The notes under the pieces: model-generated
The model's input: the letters and a program-made list of their open reading frames with translations, nothing else
Told to the model about the DNA's origin: nothing
Databases searched by the model: none
Part shown: positions 16,865 through 24,489 of the stretch, piece after piece
Layout of the letters: each line of letters opens with the position of its first letter
Numbering within the stretch: the first letter of the stretch is position 1
Source of the DNA: Fibrobacter sp. UBA4375
GTDB lineage: Bacteria; Fibrobacterota; Fibrobacteria; Fibrobacterales; Fibrobacteraceae
DNA length: 60,519 nt
Assembly (NCBI GenBank): GCA_002391195.1
Contig: DGRZ01000093.1
Coordinates: forward strand, 1-60,519
Direction: 5' to 3'
Position numbers and translations under genes: made by a program

Positions 16865-17314
16865 ATGGCAACTGTTATCCGTCTCGCTCGCTTTGGCAAG
16901 CGTCACAACCCCATCTACCGCGCCGTGGTCATCGACAGCCGCAAGGCACGCGACGATAGCTTTATCGAACAGGTGGGTTTCTACAACCCCAACCTGAAGA
17001 AGCCCGAAATCCGCTTCGAGCAGGAAAAGGTCCTCAAGTGGCTCCAGACCGGCGCTCAGCCCTCTGACACCGTCCGCAGCCTCCTGAAGAAGGTGGGTAT
17101 CATGGAACTCTTCCACGAGCTCCGCGCCGGCCGTTCCATCGAAGGCAAGGTCGCCACTCCTAAGGCCGACAAGGCCAAGAAGGCCAAGCTCGGTCCCAAG
17201 GCTCTCGCCAAGATCGAAGCTGAAAAGGCCGCCAAGGAAGCCGCCGCTGCCGAAGCCGCTGCAGCCGCCGAAGCTCCTGCCGAAGCTGCCGCTGAAGCTC
17301 CGGCCGAAGCCTAA
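16865..17314 (+). CDS. rpsP: Small ribosomal subunit protein bS16 with long Ala/Glu tail
   Basis: 149 residues. The first about 85 are a normal S16 (ATVIRLARFGK, N-P-I-Y-R-A-V-V-I-D-S-R, R-S-L-L-K-K-V-G). The remaining about 60 form an extension, first Lys-rich and then almost purely Ala, Glu and Pro (AAEAAAAAEAPAE-like), absent from most bacterial S16 proteins (about 80-90 residues). The tail is probably disordered or helical and solvent exposed. S16 stabilises the 5' domain of 16S rRNA. It has its own promoter and a terminator right after the stop, so it appears separated from rimM. Confidence 0.95.
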   Translation: MATVIRLARFGKRHNPIYRAVVIDSRKARDDSFIEQVGFYNPNLKKPEIRFEQEKVLKWLQTGAQPSDTVRSLLKKVGIMELFHELRAGRSIEGKVATPKADKAKKAKLGPKALAKIEAEKAAKEAAAAEAAAAAEAPAEAAAEAPAEA

Positions 17315-17330
17315 TCGCACTCTTTTGCGG

Positions 17331-17362
17331 AGTCCTGTGCCACGGGCGCAGGACTTTTTTTC
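17331..17362 (+). terminator. Terminator of rpsP
   Basis: AGTCCTGTGCC, ACG loop, GGCGCAGGACT followed by TTTTTTT. It cuts the usual rpsP-rimM transcription unit. Confidence 0.85.
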
Positions 17363-17411
17363 TTTGAAAAGCGAACCGTAGAATTGCAGGGTGAGAAAGG
17401 GGTTATCTTTT

Positions 17412-17480
17412 TGTCATGTTCGCGGAGGCGAACATCCACTAGAGATAAGCAAGCGGATCCTCGCCTCCGCGAGGATGACG
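17412..17480. repeat. Two hairpin repeats in opposite orientation, rpsP-rimM gap
   Basis: 17412-17437 holds the family in inverted orientation (arms ATGTTCGC and GCGAACAT); 17455-17480 holds a direct copy (ATCCTCGCC/GCGAGGATGACG). Stems differ but the C-C-T-C-C-G-C centre and the GATGAC/CATGAC tail are kept. Confidence 0.7.
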
Positions 17481-17493
17481 ATGCTTAAAACCC

Positions 17494-17531
17494 GCAGCCC
17501 TAACCCCTACAACCTACCACCTACAACCTAA
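17494..17531. repeat. CCTAACCCCTACAACCTA-type low-complexity tract
   Basis: C/T/A-rich tract of CCTA words just upstream of rimM. Similar tracts lie at 22562-22600, 24345-24420 and, inverted, 48605-48660. Confidence 0.6.
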
Positions 17532-17533
17532 GA

Positions 17534-18094
17534 ATGCCCGACTACTCCAACTACATCACCGTCTGCGAACTCATGGGAAGCCATGGCGTCAAGGGCTTTA
17601 TCAAGGCCCGGCCCACGACCCACGACCCGGAGCGGCACAAGCTGTTGAAGGCCGTGGTGGTGGAAAAGGTGAACGGGCAGTTCGTGGAACTGGAAGTGGA
17701 AGAGTCCAAGCTGGCGGGGGCGCTCTGGCACCTGAAATTCAAGGGTTTCGACACTCCGGAATCCTTGCGGCCCCTGGTGAACGGGAGCCTGATGGTAAGC
17801 CCCGACGAGCGGATTCCCGCCCCCGAAGGGGAGTTCTACCTGGACGACCTGGCAGGCTTTGCGGTAAAACTCACGGACGGACGCACCGTAGGCGAAGTGC
17901 TGGAGGTGCAGGAACTGCCCACCGTAGATGCCTTCCTCATCAAGTTTGCCGAAGAGGCAGAGGCGGAGTTTTCCAAGAAGCCCATCCTTGCCCCCTGGAT
18001 TGAGGACTGCGTGTCAGAAATTGACGAAGAAAACCGGGCCATCGTCTGCGACGGCGACTACCTGCGGGCGCTATGCCCCGAGGAGCGCTCATGA
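17534..18094 (+). CDS. rimM: Ribosome maturation factor RimM
   Basis: 186 residues. The N-terminal RimM barrel has the hallmark G-S-H-G-V-K-G-F-I-K; the C-terminal PRC barrel begins with E-F-Y-L-D-D-L-A-G-F-A-V and ends with the I-L-A-P-W-I-E-D-C-V-type segment. RimM binds S19 and assists 30S head assembly and 16S processing. Its stop overlaps the trmD start (ATGA), so the two are translationally coupled. No ribosome site is seen before the ATG at 17534, and the gap contains repeats only, so the promoter is not obvious. Confidence 0.93.
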   Translation: MPDYSNYITVCELMGSHGVKGFIKARPTTHDPERHKLLKAVVVEKVNGQFVELEVEESKLAGALWHLKFKGFDTPESLRPLVNGSLMVSPDERIPAPEGEFYLDDLAGFAVKLTDGRTVGEVLEVQELPTVDAFLIKFAEEAEAEFSKKPILAPWIEDCVSEIDEENRAIVCDGDYLRALCPEERS

Positions 18095-18795
18095 GAATCG
18101 ACTGCATCACCATATTCCCCGAGATGTTTGCCCCCATGAAGCAATCTATCATGGGCCGCGCCCAGAGCAAGGGAATTCTGCAGTTCAACACCGTGTTTTT
18201 GCGGGACTTTGCCGTGAACGACTACGGCCAGGTGGACGACGTGCCCTACGGCGGCGAACCGGGGATGGTGCTCAGACCTGAACCCCTGGCCCAGGCTATC
18301 CGTAGCACCGGCGTCAAGGAAGACGGCGGCAAGGTCATCTACATGACCGCAGACGGGGTGCCCCTCACCCACCAGATTGCCGCGGACCTTTCCAGGGAAG
18401 AACACCTGGTCATCGTGTGCGGGCACTACAAGGGAATCGACGACCGCATACGCCAGTCCGAGGTGGACATGGAAATTTCCATCGGGGATTTCGTGGTGAG
18501 CGGAGGCGAACTGCCCGCCATGCTCCTGACCGACGCCGTGGTGCGGCTAAAAGACGGGGCCCTCGGGAACCGTGAATCCGGCGACACGGACTCCTTTGCC
18601 CAGGGGCTACTGGGTTGGCCGGTCTATACCCGCCCCGAGGTTTTCGAGGGCAAAAAGGTGCCCGAAGTGCTGCTATCGGGTCACCACAAGAACATTTCGG
18701 AATGGCGGAAGCAAGAATCCTTGAAAAGAACCCAAGAAAGACGGCCCGACATCCTTGAAAAAATCAAATTAAATGCTAAATTTGGCGACAAATAA
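18091..18795 (+). CDS. trmD: tRNA (guanine-37-N1)-methyltransferase TrmD
   Basis: 234 residues from ATG 18091, which overlaps the rimM stop by ATGA; longer in-frame versions would start inside rimM. Family motifs: M-R-I-D-C-I-T-I-F-P-E-M, P-Y-G-G-E-P-G-M-V-L-R-P-E, V-I-V-C-G-H-Y-K-G-I-D-D-R, and the knot motif S-I-G-D-F-V-V-S-G-G-E-L-P-A. TrmD methylates G37 of tRNAs next to the anticodon and prevents frameshifting. The final codons contain a TAAATTTG element (18777-18784) that could be an internal promoter for rplS. Confidence 0.96.
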   Translation: MRIDCITIFPEMFAPMKQSIMGRAQSKGILQFNTVFLRDFAVNDYGQVDDVPYGGEPGMVLRPEPLAQAIRSTGVKEDGGKVIYMTADGVPLTHQIAADLSREEHLVIVCGHYKGIDDRIRQSEVDMEISIGDFVVSGGELPAMLLTDAVVRLKDGALGNRESGDTDSFAQGLLGWPVYTRPEVFEGKKVPEVLLSGHHKNISEWRKQESLKRTQERRPDILEKIKLNAKFGDK

Positions 18796-18811
18796 TTAAG
18801 AGGTACACATT

Positions 18812-19159
18812 ATGTCCCTGAACATCGAAGCTATCCATAACGAAAACGTAAAGGCCGAAGCCCCGAGCTTCCGCGCCGGTGACACCGTCACTGTGAACGT
18901 AAAGGTTATCGAAGGAACCAAGGAACGCATCCAGCCTTTCAAGGGCGTTGTGATCCAGCAGAAGAACTCCGGCATTTCCAAGACCCTCACGGTCCGCAAG
19001 ATGTCCGGCGCCGTCGCCGTGGAACGCATTTTCCCGGTGAACTCCCCCCGTATCGAATCCATCGTCCTGGATCGTGCCGGTAAGGTCCGCCAGTCCCGCA
19101 TCTACTACATGCGTAACCTCCGCGGTAAGGCCGCCCGTATCGACGAACGCGAGGCCTAA
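18812..19159 (+). CDS. rplS: Large ribosomal subunit protein bL19
   Basis: 115 residues, normal for L19. Motifs: F-R-A-G-D-T-V-T-V-N-V-K-V-I-E-G, R-I-Q-P-F-K-G-V-V-I and F-P-V-N-S-P-R-I-E-S. It bridges the 50S and 30S subunits. AAGAGG lies 8 nt before the ATG. It follows trmD by 16 nt, completing rimM-trmD-rplS. Confidence 0.97.
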   Translation: MSLNIEAIHNENVKAEAPSFRAGDTVTVNVKVIEGTKERIQPFKGVVIQQKNSGISKTLTVRKMSGAVAVERIFPVNSPRIESIVLDRAGKVRQSRIYYMRNLRGKAARIDEREA

Positions 19160-19184
19160 TTAGGCTTTCGGGGGTGATTTCCCG

Positions 19185-20090
19185 ATGAACGGGAATTCCC
19201 GACAACAAGTTATCCCGCCCACGCACTCAAGCGTGAAGGCGGGTTTTGTTGTATATTCCCACGACGACCAGGAGCGAAAAATCATCATCCTGGACAAGGG
19301 CGAACTTGCGGCAGTGGACAATTCCCTGACTCCCCGCAAGGTGCACTTTACCATGCAGCCCGGCGACCTGGTGGGGGTAGCCGCCCTGTTGGAGCGGGAA
19401 CCTTTCCGTTACGACCTGGAGGCCACCAAAGATTCCGAAATCACCGTAGTGAGCGAAGACTGCATGGAGTCCGAACTCAAGAGCATTCCCCTGTGGCTTT
19501 TGGCCGTTATCCGCGAGCTTTCGGCCAAAAACCGCCAACGGAAAGAAGCCGGTCGCCATAGCCGAGCCGCAAATTCCCTCGTGAGCCTCTCCGAATTCTG
19601 CAGGCACCTGAAAAAGGGTGAGCCCTACCCGCTAGAAAGCCTTGTGCAGGAATTCTGCTGGCAGACCAAGGCATCTGCCCCCGAAGTCAAGGAAGACCTG
19701 AAGGCACTCAGCCGGCGCAAGTTCGTGGAGATTGCCGGGATGGACCCCGTGGTGACGGTCACCCAGCCCGAACTTTTGGAACTGTTCGTGGACTACCTGG
19801 AATCCGAAGCGCAAGAAAAACCCTGGCCGCCCCTGCAGCTCACGCTGAACCAGAAGAAGGCTCTTGTTAGGTTGTCTATAACCGAAAGTGACTTGTCCCA
19901 AGACCCTCCGGCATGGCTCGCCTTTTTCCAGAAGAACAACATCGCCCTCACCGCCGCCGACTGGATAAAGATGCAGGGCCTCGGCTGGTTCATAAACGCC
20001 AAGGGCGACCTCTTCGCCCCGGATTCCAAGAAGATTGAATATTTTCTACTGGCGCTGCGCTACGAAATCAACCTGAGGGGGGTGCTGTAA
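19185..20090 (+). CDS. Cyclic-nucleotide-binding-like regulator, copy 1
   Basis: 301 residues from ATG 19185. The N-terminal about 110 residues resemble a cNMP-binding beta-roll (V-K-A-G-F-V-V-Y, K-I-I-I-L-D-K-G-E-L, M-Q-P-G-D-L-V-G-V-A-A-L-L), though the phosphate-binding R-S of classical CRP is not evident. The remaining 190 residues are helical with no recognised effector domain. The start is uncertain: a GTG at 19233 gives an N-terminus (VKAGFVVYS) that aligns with the next gene's MKLSAGDFLCLEGD, and the segment between carries a terminator-like hairpin. It is joined to a paralogue by TAATG. It may sense a nucleotide or be a degenerate scaffold. Confidence 0.7.
   Translation: MNGNSRQQVIPPTHSSVKAGFVVYSHDDQERKIIILDKGELAAVDNSLTPRKVHFTMQPGDLVGVAALLEREPFRYDLEATKDSEITVVSEDCMESELKSIPLWLLAVIRELSAKNRQRKEAGRHSRAANSLVSLSEFCRHLKKGEPYPLESLVQEFCWQTKASAPEVKEDLKALSRRKFVEIAGMDPVVTVTQPELLELFVDYLESEAQEKPWPPLQLTLNQKKALVRLSITESDLSQDPPAWLAFFQKNNIALTAADWIKMQGLGWFINAKGDLFAPDSKKIEYFLLALRYEINLRGVL
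19214..19248 (+). terminator. Terminator-like hairpin after rplS
   Basis: CCCGCC-C-ACGC, loop ACTCAA, GCGT-GAA-GGCGGG, then TTTTGTTG. It overlaps the 5' part of the next frame, which argues for the downstream GTG start or for attenuation. Confidence 0.5.
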
Positions 20091-21022
20091 TGAAACTCTC
20101 CGCCGGTGATTTTCTGTGCCTGGAAGGGGACTTCGCCAGTTCCCTCTACATCGTCATTTCGGGCATGCTTTCAGGAACAAACAGCACCCACACGGCCGCG
20201 ACCCCAAGGCTGTTCGAACCGGGCGACATCATAGACGTGTTCAGCCTGCTGGAACACGCCCCCAGGGAATACACCCTGAAGGCCGAAGAAGACTGCGAAA
20301 TCCAGGTGGTGGAACACGAACAACTTAAGGCCATCCTGGACGAAAAGCCCTCGTGGCTCAGGTCCATCATCGAATTTCTAATCCGCCGGAACCACATCGG
20401 CGAAGAAAACGCCCGCAAGAGCAACCTGGTGCAGGCCCTACCCTCGCTGCTGTACCTGCTCTCTGGCATTCTGAAAGAACAAGGCGGCAACACCGCCCCC
20501 ATGGCAACTGTTTCTGCACGGGCCGCCCGCATGAACGGCACCCGTCCCGAAGAATGCCGCAAGCTGTTCAAGGTCCTCCAGGAACTAGGCGTCCTCAAGA
20601 TTCAAGAAGATTCGGTGCAGGTGCAGTCCCCGGAACTGGTGCACCTGCTTTACGAGACGCTGCGCTACCGCGCACTGGAACAAAAGATCAGCCCCAACAT
20701 CCTTTCCATGACCGACCAGATGGTGCTGACGGTATTTATCAGGCTTTCGCAACGGAGCAAGGACCCGCTTAGAAACGGGCTCAGCGCTATCTCTACGGCA
20801 GACCTGAAAAAGGAATCCAAGAAATCCATGCACGGCATGACCCTCACCACCCGCACCATCGGCGCCCTGGTGGAAAAGGGCATACTGACGCCCTCTACCT
20901 CCCTGGACTTTCACCAGCCCCTGGACCAGGCGGAATTCTTTTTCGGGGATTTCGACCGGATTATGGACCTGCTGGAACTGAACCGGATATTCCCGCTGCT
21001 GGACAAGAAGCTGGTGGAGTAG
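20090..21022 (+). CDS. Cyclic-nucleotide-binding-like regulator, copy 2
   Basis: 310 residues, starting at the ATG that overlaps the previous stop (TAATG), which implies coupled translation. A clear cNMP-binding-like beta-roll occupies about 1-95: S-A-G-D-F-L-C-L-E-G-D, L-Y-I-V-I-S-G-M-L, F-E-P-G-D-I-I-D-V-F-S-L-L, Y-T-L-K-A-E-E-D-C-E. The rest is helical. A 140-180 segment (E-E-C-R-K-L-F-K-V-L-Q-E-L-G-V-L) has winged-helix character but is too divergent to be sure. It is a paralogue of the preceding gene with the same layout, so the two may form a heterodimer. Cytoplasmic; target unknown. Confidence 0.72.
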   Translation: MKLSAGDFLCLEGDFASSLYIVISGMLSGTNSTHTAATPRLFEPGDIIDVFSLLEHAPREYTLKAEEDCEIQVVEHEQLKAILDEKPSWLRSIIEFLIRRNHIGEENARKSNLVQALPSLLYLLSGILKEQGGNTAPMATVSARAARMNGTRPEECRKLFKVLQELGVLKIQEDSVQVQSPELVHLLYETLRYRALEQKISPNILSMTDQMVLTVFIRLSQRSKDPLRNGLSAISTADLKKESKKSMHGMTLTTRTIGALVEKGILTPSTSLDFHQPLDQAEFFFGDFDRIMDLLELNRIFPLLDKKLVE

Positions 21023-21130
21023 CCCTTGTGATTTTAGGCACAATGTATCACGCGTCACAATCCGACTTAGGTGAAATAATCTATATATGTCATTGGGTGA
21101 AAATACAAAAACCTTACAAAAGGAGAAATC

Positions 21131-22429
21131 ATGAAAAAACTACTCTGGACGTCGGCGATGGCCCTCACGGCTGCCGCCTGCATGACCGCCTGCGACGACA
21201 GCAACGGCGCCAGCAACAGCATCCCTGAATTCAAGACCGAGGCCGCCCTCCCCGACACCTGCGAGATGGAAGTGGCCAAGGCCGGCGACACTTATTTCGC
21301 CTGTTTCGAGAACAAGTGGATCGAAGTCACCGACTCCGCCACCGTGGAACAGTTCAAGGAAGGCCTGGACGAAGACGAAGTCAAGGCCAAGCTCGAAGAA
21401 CTAGAAGACCTGCTGAAGCCCACCACACCGGCCAAGCCCAAGTCCTCCAGCAGCAAGAAGACGGACGAAGACGTGGAGTCTAGCGACAGCGAAGAGCCCG
21501 AAAGTTCCTCCAGCGAAGAATGCACCGGCCGCCGCTGCAAGACCGGCAACTCCAGCAGCTCCAAAAAGAGCAGCGGCGGAAGCGGTTCCGGCGATAGCGG
21601 TTCTGGCGAAGGCGGTTCTGGTGAAGGAGGCGACAGCTCGCCCTCCAGCGCCACCAGCGAATCTGCCTCTAGCACTGAGAGCAAGTGCGGCGATGAAAGT
21701 TACGATGCAACTTTCCAAGAATGCAATAGTTCCAATGAAATTGTCTTGAAGGAAGACGTCATTGAGGTTACGACCGAGTGGCTGAATCAAACAATGCTAG
21801 CCAACGGCGATTATGGTTTCCTTTACGATTCCCGTGATCACCAACTTTATCGTACCGTGAAAATCGGCACTCAGACCTGGATGGCGCAGAATCTGAACTT
21901 TACGACAGAAAAAAGTAAGTGTGCCTATAATGCGGAAGGCTGTGATAAATATGGAAGGCTGTACTTATGGACTGACGCATTAAAGCTTTCTGACGATTGT
22001 AATTCAGAAAGTGTTGCCTGTGCAGAACCACATGAAGGTGTTCAGGGAGTTTGCCCTGACGGCTGGCATGTGCCCACTCAAACCGAAGCGGAGGCGATGA
22101 TTGAGAATAACGCGGCTCCGAGCCTTATTTCGACTGAAATGGAAGAGTCTCAAATTGCAGGTGGAAGCGGTTATACGAACAGCACCGGGCTATCATTGAT
22201 TCCTGTAGGACGATACGGAGCGAGCAGCTATGAGGCAATGAACACTCAATTAAATTCACTTTTATCAACAGAAGGTATATACGAAAATTCACGGACACAT
22301 AAGACATACTATGTTGTGGAAATGTTGTTTGCAAACACAAGCTCTACCAACGGTAATGAAGGAATAGAAATTTATGGTTCCAACAACTTTAAAGGATATT
22401 ATTTATCTCTTCGTTGCATCAAGGACTAA
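21131..22429 (+). CDS. FISUMP-domain lipoprotein A
   Basis: 432 residues. Lipoprotein signal with Cys21 (A-C-M-T-A-C-D-D). A short conserved module follows (P-D-T-C-E-M-E-V-A-K ... T-Y-F-A-C-F-E-N-K-W-I-E-V), then a coiled acidic helix, a long Ser/Gly/Glu linker (about 100-190), and a C-terminal FISUMP domain (D-S-R-D-x-Q-L-Y-R-T-V-K-I-G, W-M-A-Q-N-L-N-F, C-P-D-G-W-H-V-P-T, final L-R-C-I-K-D). FISUMP domains are surface modules expanded in Fibrobacter, with no established activity. AAAAGGAG precedes the ATG, and a terminator follows. The N-terminal half is nearly identical at DNA level to the next gene. Confidence 0.88.
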   Translation: MKKLLWTSAMALTAAACMTACDDSNGASNSIPEFKTEAALPDTCEMEVAKAGDTYFACFENKWIEVTDSATVEQFKEGLDEDEVKAKLEELEDLLKPTTPAKPKSSSSKKTDEDVESSDSEEPESSSSEECTGRRCKTGNSSSSKKSSGGSGSGDSGSGEGGSGEGGDSSPSSATSESASSTESKCGDESYDATFQECNSSNEIVLKEDVIEVTTEWLNQTMLANGDYGFLYDSRDHQLYRTVKIGTQTWMAQNLNFTTEKSKCAYNAEGCDKYGRLYLWTDALKLSDDCNSESVACAEPHEGVQGVCPDGWHVPTQTEAEAMIENNAAPSLISTEMEESQIAGGSGYTNSTGLSLIPVGRYGASSYEAMNTQLNSLLSTEGIYENSRTHKTYYVVEMLFANTSSTNGNEGIEIYGSNNFKGYYLSLRCIKD

Positions 22430-22477
22430 GAGCAGACTAAGCTAGAAGCCGCATCTAGAACGGTGCGACAGCACAAG

Positions 22478-22508
22478 ACCCGCAGACCCCTGCGGGTTTT
22501 TCTTTTTC
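22478..22508 (+). terminator. Terminator of lipoprotein A
   Basis: ACCCGCAG, ACCC loop, CTGCGGGTTTTTCTTTTT. An almost identical terminator follows the paralogue, so the duplication includes the downstream signal. Confidence 0.85.
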
Positions 22509-22561
22509 CTCGTGCCCCGAGCCTCGCGCCTCGAACCTCAAACCCCACATTCCACATTTCC

Positions 22562-22600
22562 CTATCCCCTAGATCCTAGCCCCTAACCCCTATTTTACTA
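22562..22600. repeat. CCTA-word low-complexity tract
   Basis: Words such as CTATCCCCTAGATCCTAG and CCCCTAACCCCTA fill the gap between the two lipoprotein genes, just before a TATCTTTC element. Confidence 0.55.
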
Positions 22601-22637
22601 TCTTTCCCATCCAGAAATACATCAAAAGGAGAAAATC

Positions 22638-24257
22638 ATGAAAAAACTACTCTGGACGTCGGCGATGGCCCTCACGGCTGCCGCCTGCATGACCGCCTGC
22701 GACGACAGTAGCAGCGGTGCCAGCAACAGCATCCCCGAATTCAAGACCGAGGCCGCCCTCCCCGACACCTGCGAGATGGAAGTGGCCAAGGCCGGCGACA
22801 CCTATTTCGCCTGCTTCGAAAACAAGTGGATCGAAGTCACCGACTCCGCCACCGTGGAACAGCTCAAGGAAGGTCTTGATGAAGACGAAGTCAAGGCCAA
22901 GCTCGAAGAACTGGAAGACCTGCTGAAGCCCGCCACCCCGGCCAAGCCCAAGTCCTCCAGCAGCAAGAAGACGGACGAAGACGTGGAGTCCAGCGACAGC
23001 GATGAACCCGAAAGCTCCGCCAGCGAAGAAGAATGCACCGGTCGCCGCTGCAAGACCGGCTCCAGCAGCTCCAAAAAGAGCAGTGGCGGAAGCGGTTCCG
23101 GTGAGGGTGGTTCCGGTAGCGGCGAAGGCGGTTCTGGTGAAGGAGGCGACAGCTCGCCCTCCAGCACGGACTCCAGCGGCGACAGTTCACCCTCCAGCAC
23201 GGACTCCAGCGGCGAAAGTTCGCCCTCCAGCGCCGAAAGTAGCTCGCCCTCTAGCGTGAGCAGCTCCAGCCTCAAGCGCCACGTAAATTTCAGCCCTATT
23301 GACGACTATGTTACCTGGAGTGAAGACGGCACGAAGGCCACACTAAACGACGATATCAGTCTTACAACGCTTGAATCGATCTTTACAAAAGCCAATAAAT
23401 TTGAAAATCTCAATATTACATCTAGAAGCCTTTTAACCACAGCTAACAAGGCTCTGGATAGGTGGGGATCATTCTTGGTTCCTGACGTGGGATACTTCCT
23501 TACAGAGAAAACCGTATATGCAACTTCTGACTCCAACGTCTTCGTTCTGATGCTTACTGGTATGGAGAAAGGAGATGCCGTTTACACGGATATCGCACCG
23601 CAAGGTAAATGTGGTACATCCGTTTACGCCAAGAGAACCAAGTTCTGCAGCAATGGCACAGCTTATCCCCTGTGCGATGGCAAAACGTACGACCCCACTA
23701 AGGTATTCTGCGACACCCGTGGAACAGGCACGCTCTATAAGCATGTCACCATTGGCGAACAGACCTGGATGGCCGAGAACCTGAACTACGCGACAGCGGA
23801 AGGAAGCTTCTGCTATAACGACGACCCCGACAATTGCACAGAGTATGGCCGTCTCTATGATTGGGATGTAGCAGTCAACACCACGTCCCCTGTTTGCCCG
23901 ACTGGTTGGAAGGTTCCTTCTGCAAGTGACTTCAATACCTTATTGACTTATATCAAAAATGATTCGGGTAGTGATCTAACAAACTACATGCTTAGATCAA
24001 CCACTGGTTGGAATAAATACGATGGTTCAGATGTTAATGGTAATAATCAATACGGCTTTAACTTAAAGCCCGCGGGTGACCGTATGAATGGAAAATATGA
24101 AAACCTGGGAAAAACAGCCTATCTTGTGGTCACGGATGGTACTTATACGTATTTTCTTTCAACCCAAGGTCGTAGTGACGCAAACATGTATACGTGGACA
24201 ACTACCACTTTTGCTCGCTCTGTCCGTTGCATCAAGGACACTGCTGGCGAAGACTAA
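22638..24257 (+). CDS. FISUMP-domain lipoprotein B
   Basis: 539 residues. The first about 170 residues repeat lipoprotein A almost exactly (lipid Cys21, C-E-M-E-V-A-K and Y-F-A-C-F-E-N modules, KPKSSSSKKTDED linker). The linker is longer, with repeated D-S-S-G-D/E-S-S-P-S-S units. A new middle domain (about 215-320, no recognised family) precedes a Cys-rich hinge (C-G-T-S-V, F-C-S-N-G-T-A-Y-P-L-C-D-G-K-x-Y-D-P) and a FISUMP domain (L-Y-K-H-V-T-I-G-E-Q-T-W-M-A-E-N-L-N-Y, C-P-T-G-W-K-V-P, S-V-R-C-I-K-D). It is probably a surface lipoprotein made by duplication of A plus domain exchange. AAAAGGAG ribosome site. Confidence 0.88.
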   Translation: MKKLLWTSAMALTAAACMTACDDSSSGASNSIPEFKTEAALPDTCEMEVAKAGDTYFACFENKWIEVTDSATVEQLKEGLDEDEVKAKLEELEDLLKPATPAKPKSSSSKKTDEDVESSDSDEPESSASEEECTGRRCKTGSSSSKKSSGGSGSGEGGSGSGEGGSGEGGDSSPSSTDSSGDSSPSSTDSSGESSPSSAESSSPSSVSSSSLKRHVNFSPIDDYVTWSEDGTKATLNDDISLTTLESIFTKANKFENLNITSRSLLTTANKALDRWGSFLVPDVGYFLTEKTVYATSDSNVFVLMLTGMEKGDAVYTDIAPQGKCGTSVYAKRTKFCSNGTAYPLCDGKTYDPTKVFCDTRGTGTLYKHVTIGEQTWMAENLNYATAEGSFCYNDDPDNCTEYGRLYDWDVAVNTTSPVCPTGWKVPSASDFNTLLTYIKNDSGSDLTNYMLRSTTGWNKYDGSDVNGNNQYGFNLKPAGDRMNGKYENLGKTAYLVVTDGTYTYFLSTQGRSDANMYTWTTTTFARSVRCIKDTAGED

Positions 24258-24285
24258 TACCTCACAGCATTTCAACTAAACACAA

Positions 24286-24316
24286 AACCCGCAGCCCCTG
24301 CGGGTTTTTCTTTTTC
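24286..24316 (+). terminator. Terminator of lipoprotein B
   Basis: ACCCGCAG, CCC loop, CTGCGGGTTTTTCTTTTT, the twin of the terminator after lipoprotein A. Confidence 0.85.
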
Positions 24317-24344
24317 CTCGAGCATCGAACTTCTTGTCCCCTGC

Positions 24345-24449
24345 AGCCCTAATACCTATTACCTAAAACCTATCCCCTAAAAACTATCCCCTAAATCCTA
24401 GCCCCTAGATCCTAACCTCAAACGGATCCTCGCCTTCGCGAGGATGACA
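24345..24449. repeat. CCTA-word tract plus hairpin repeat
   Basis: 24345-24420 consists of CCTAATACCTATTACCTA and CCCCTAAA words. 24424-24449 is a copy of the hairpin family (ATCCTCGCC/GCGAGGATGACA). Nothing else is seen in this gap apart from a TACATTTA promoter-like element at 24478-24485. Confidence 0.65.
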
Positions 24450-24477
24450 ATCCTAGCCCCTACCCCCCCCTATTTAC

Positions 24478-24485
24478 TACATTTA
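24478..24485 (+). promoter_or_regulatory. Putative -7 element TACATTTA
   Basis: Ends 4 nt before the ATG at 24490; no ribosome site. Part of the leaderless set. Confidence 0.4.
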
Positions 24486-24489
24486 CAAC

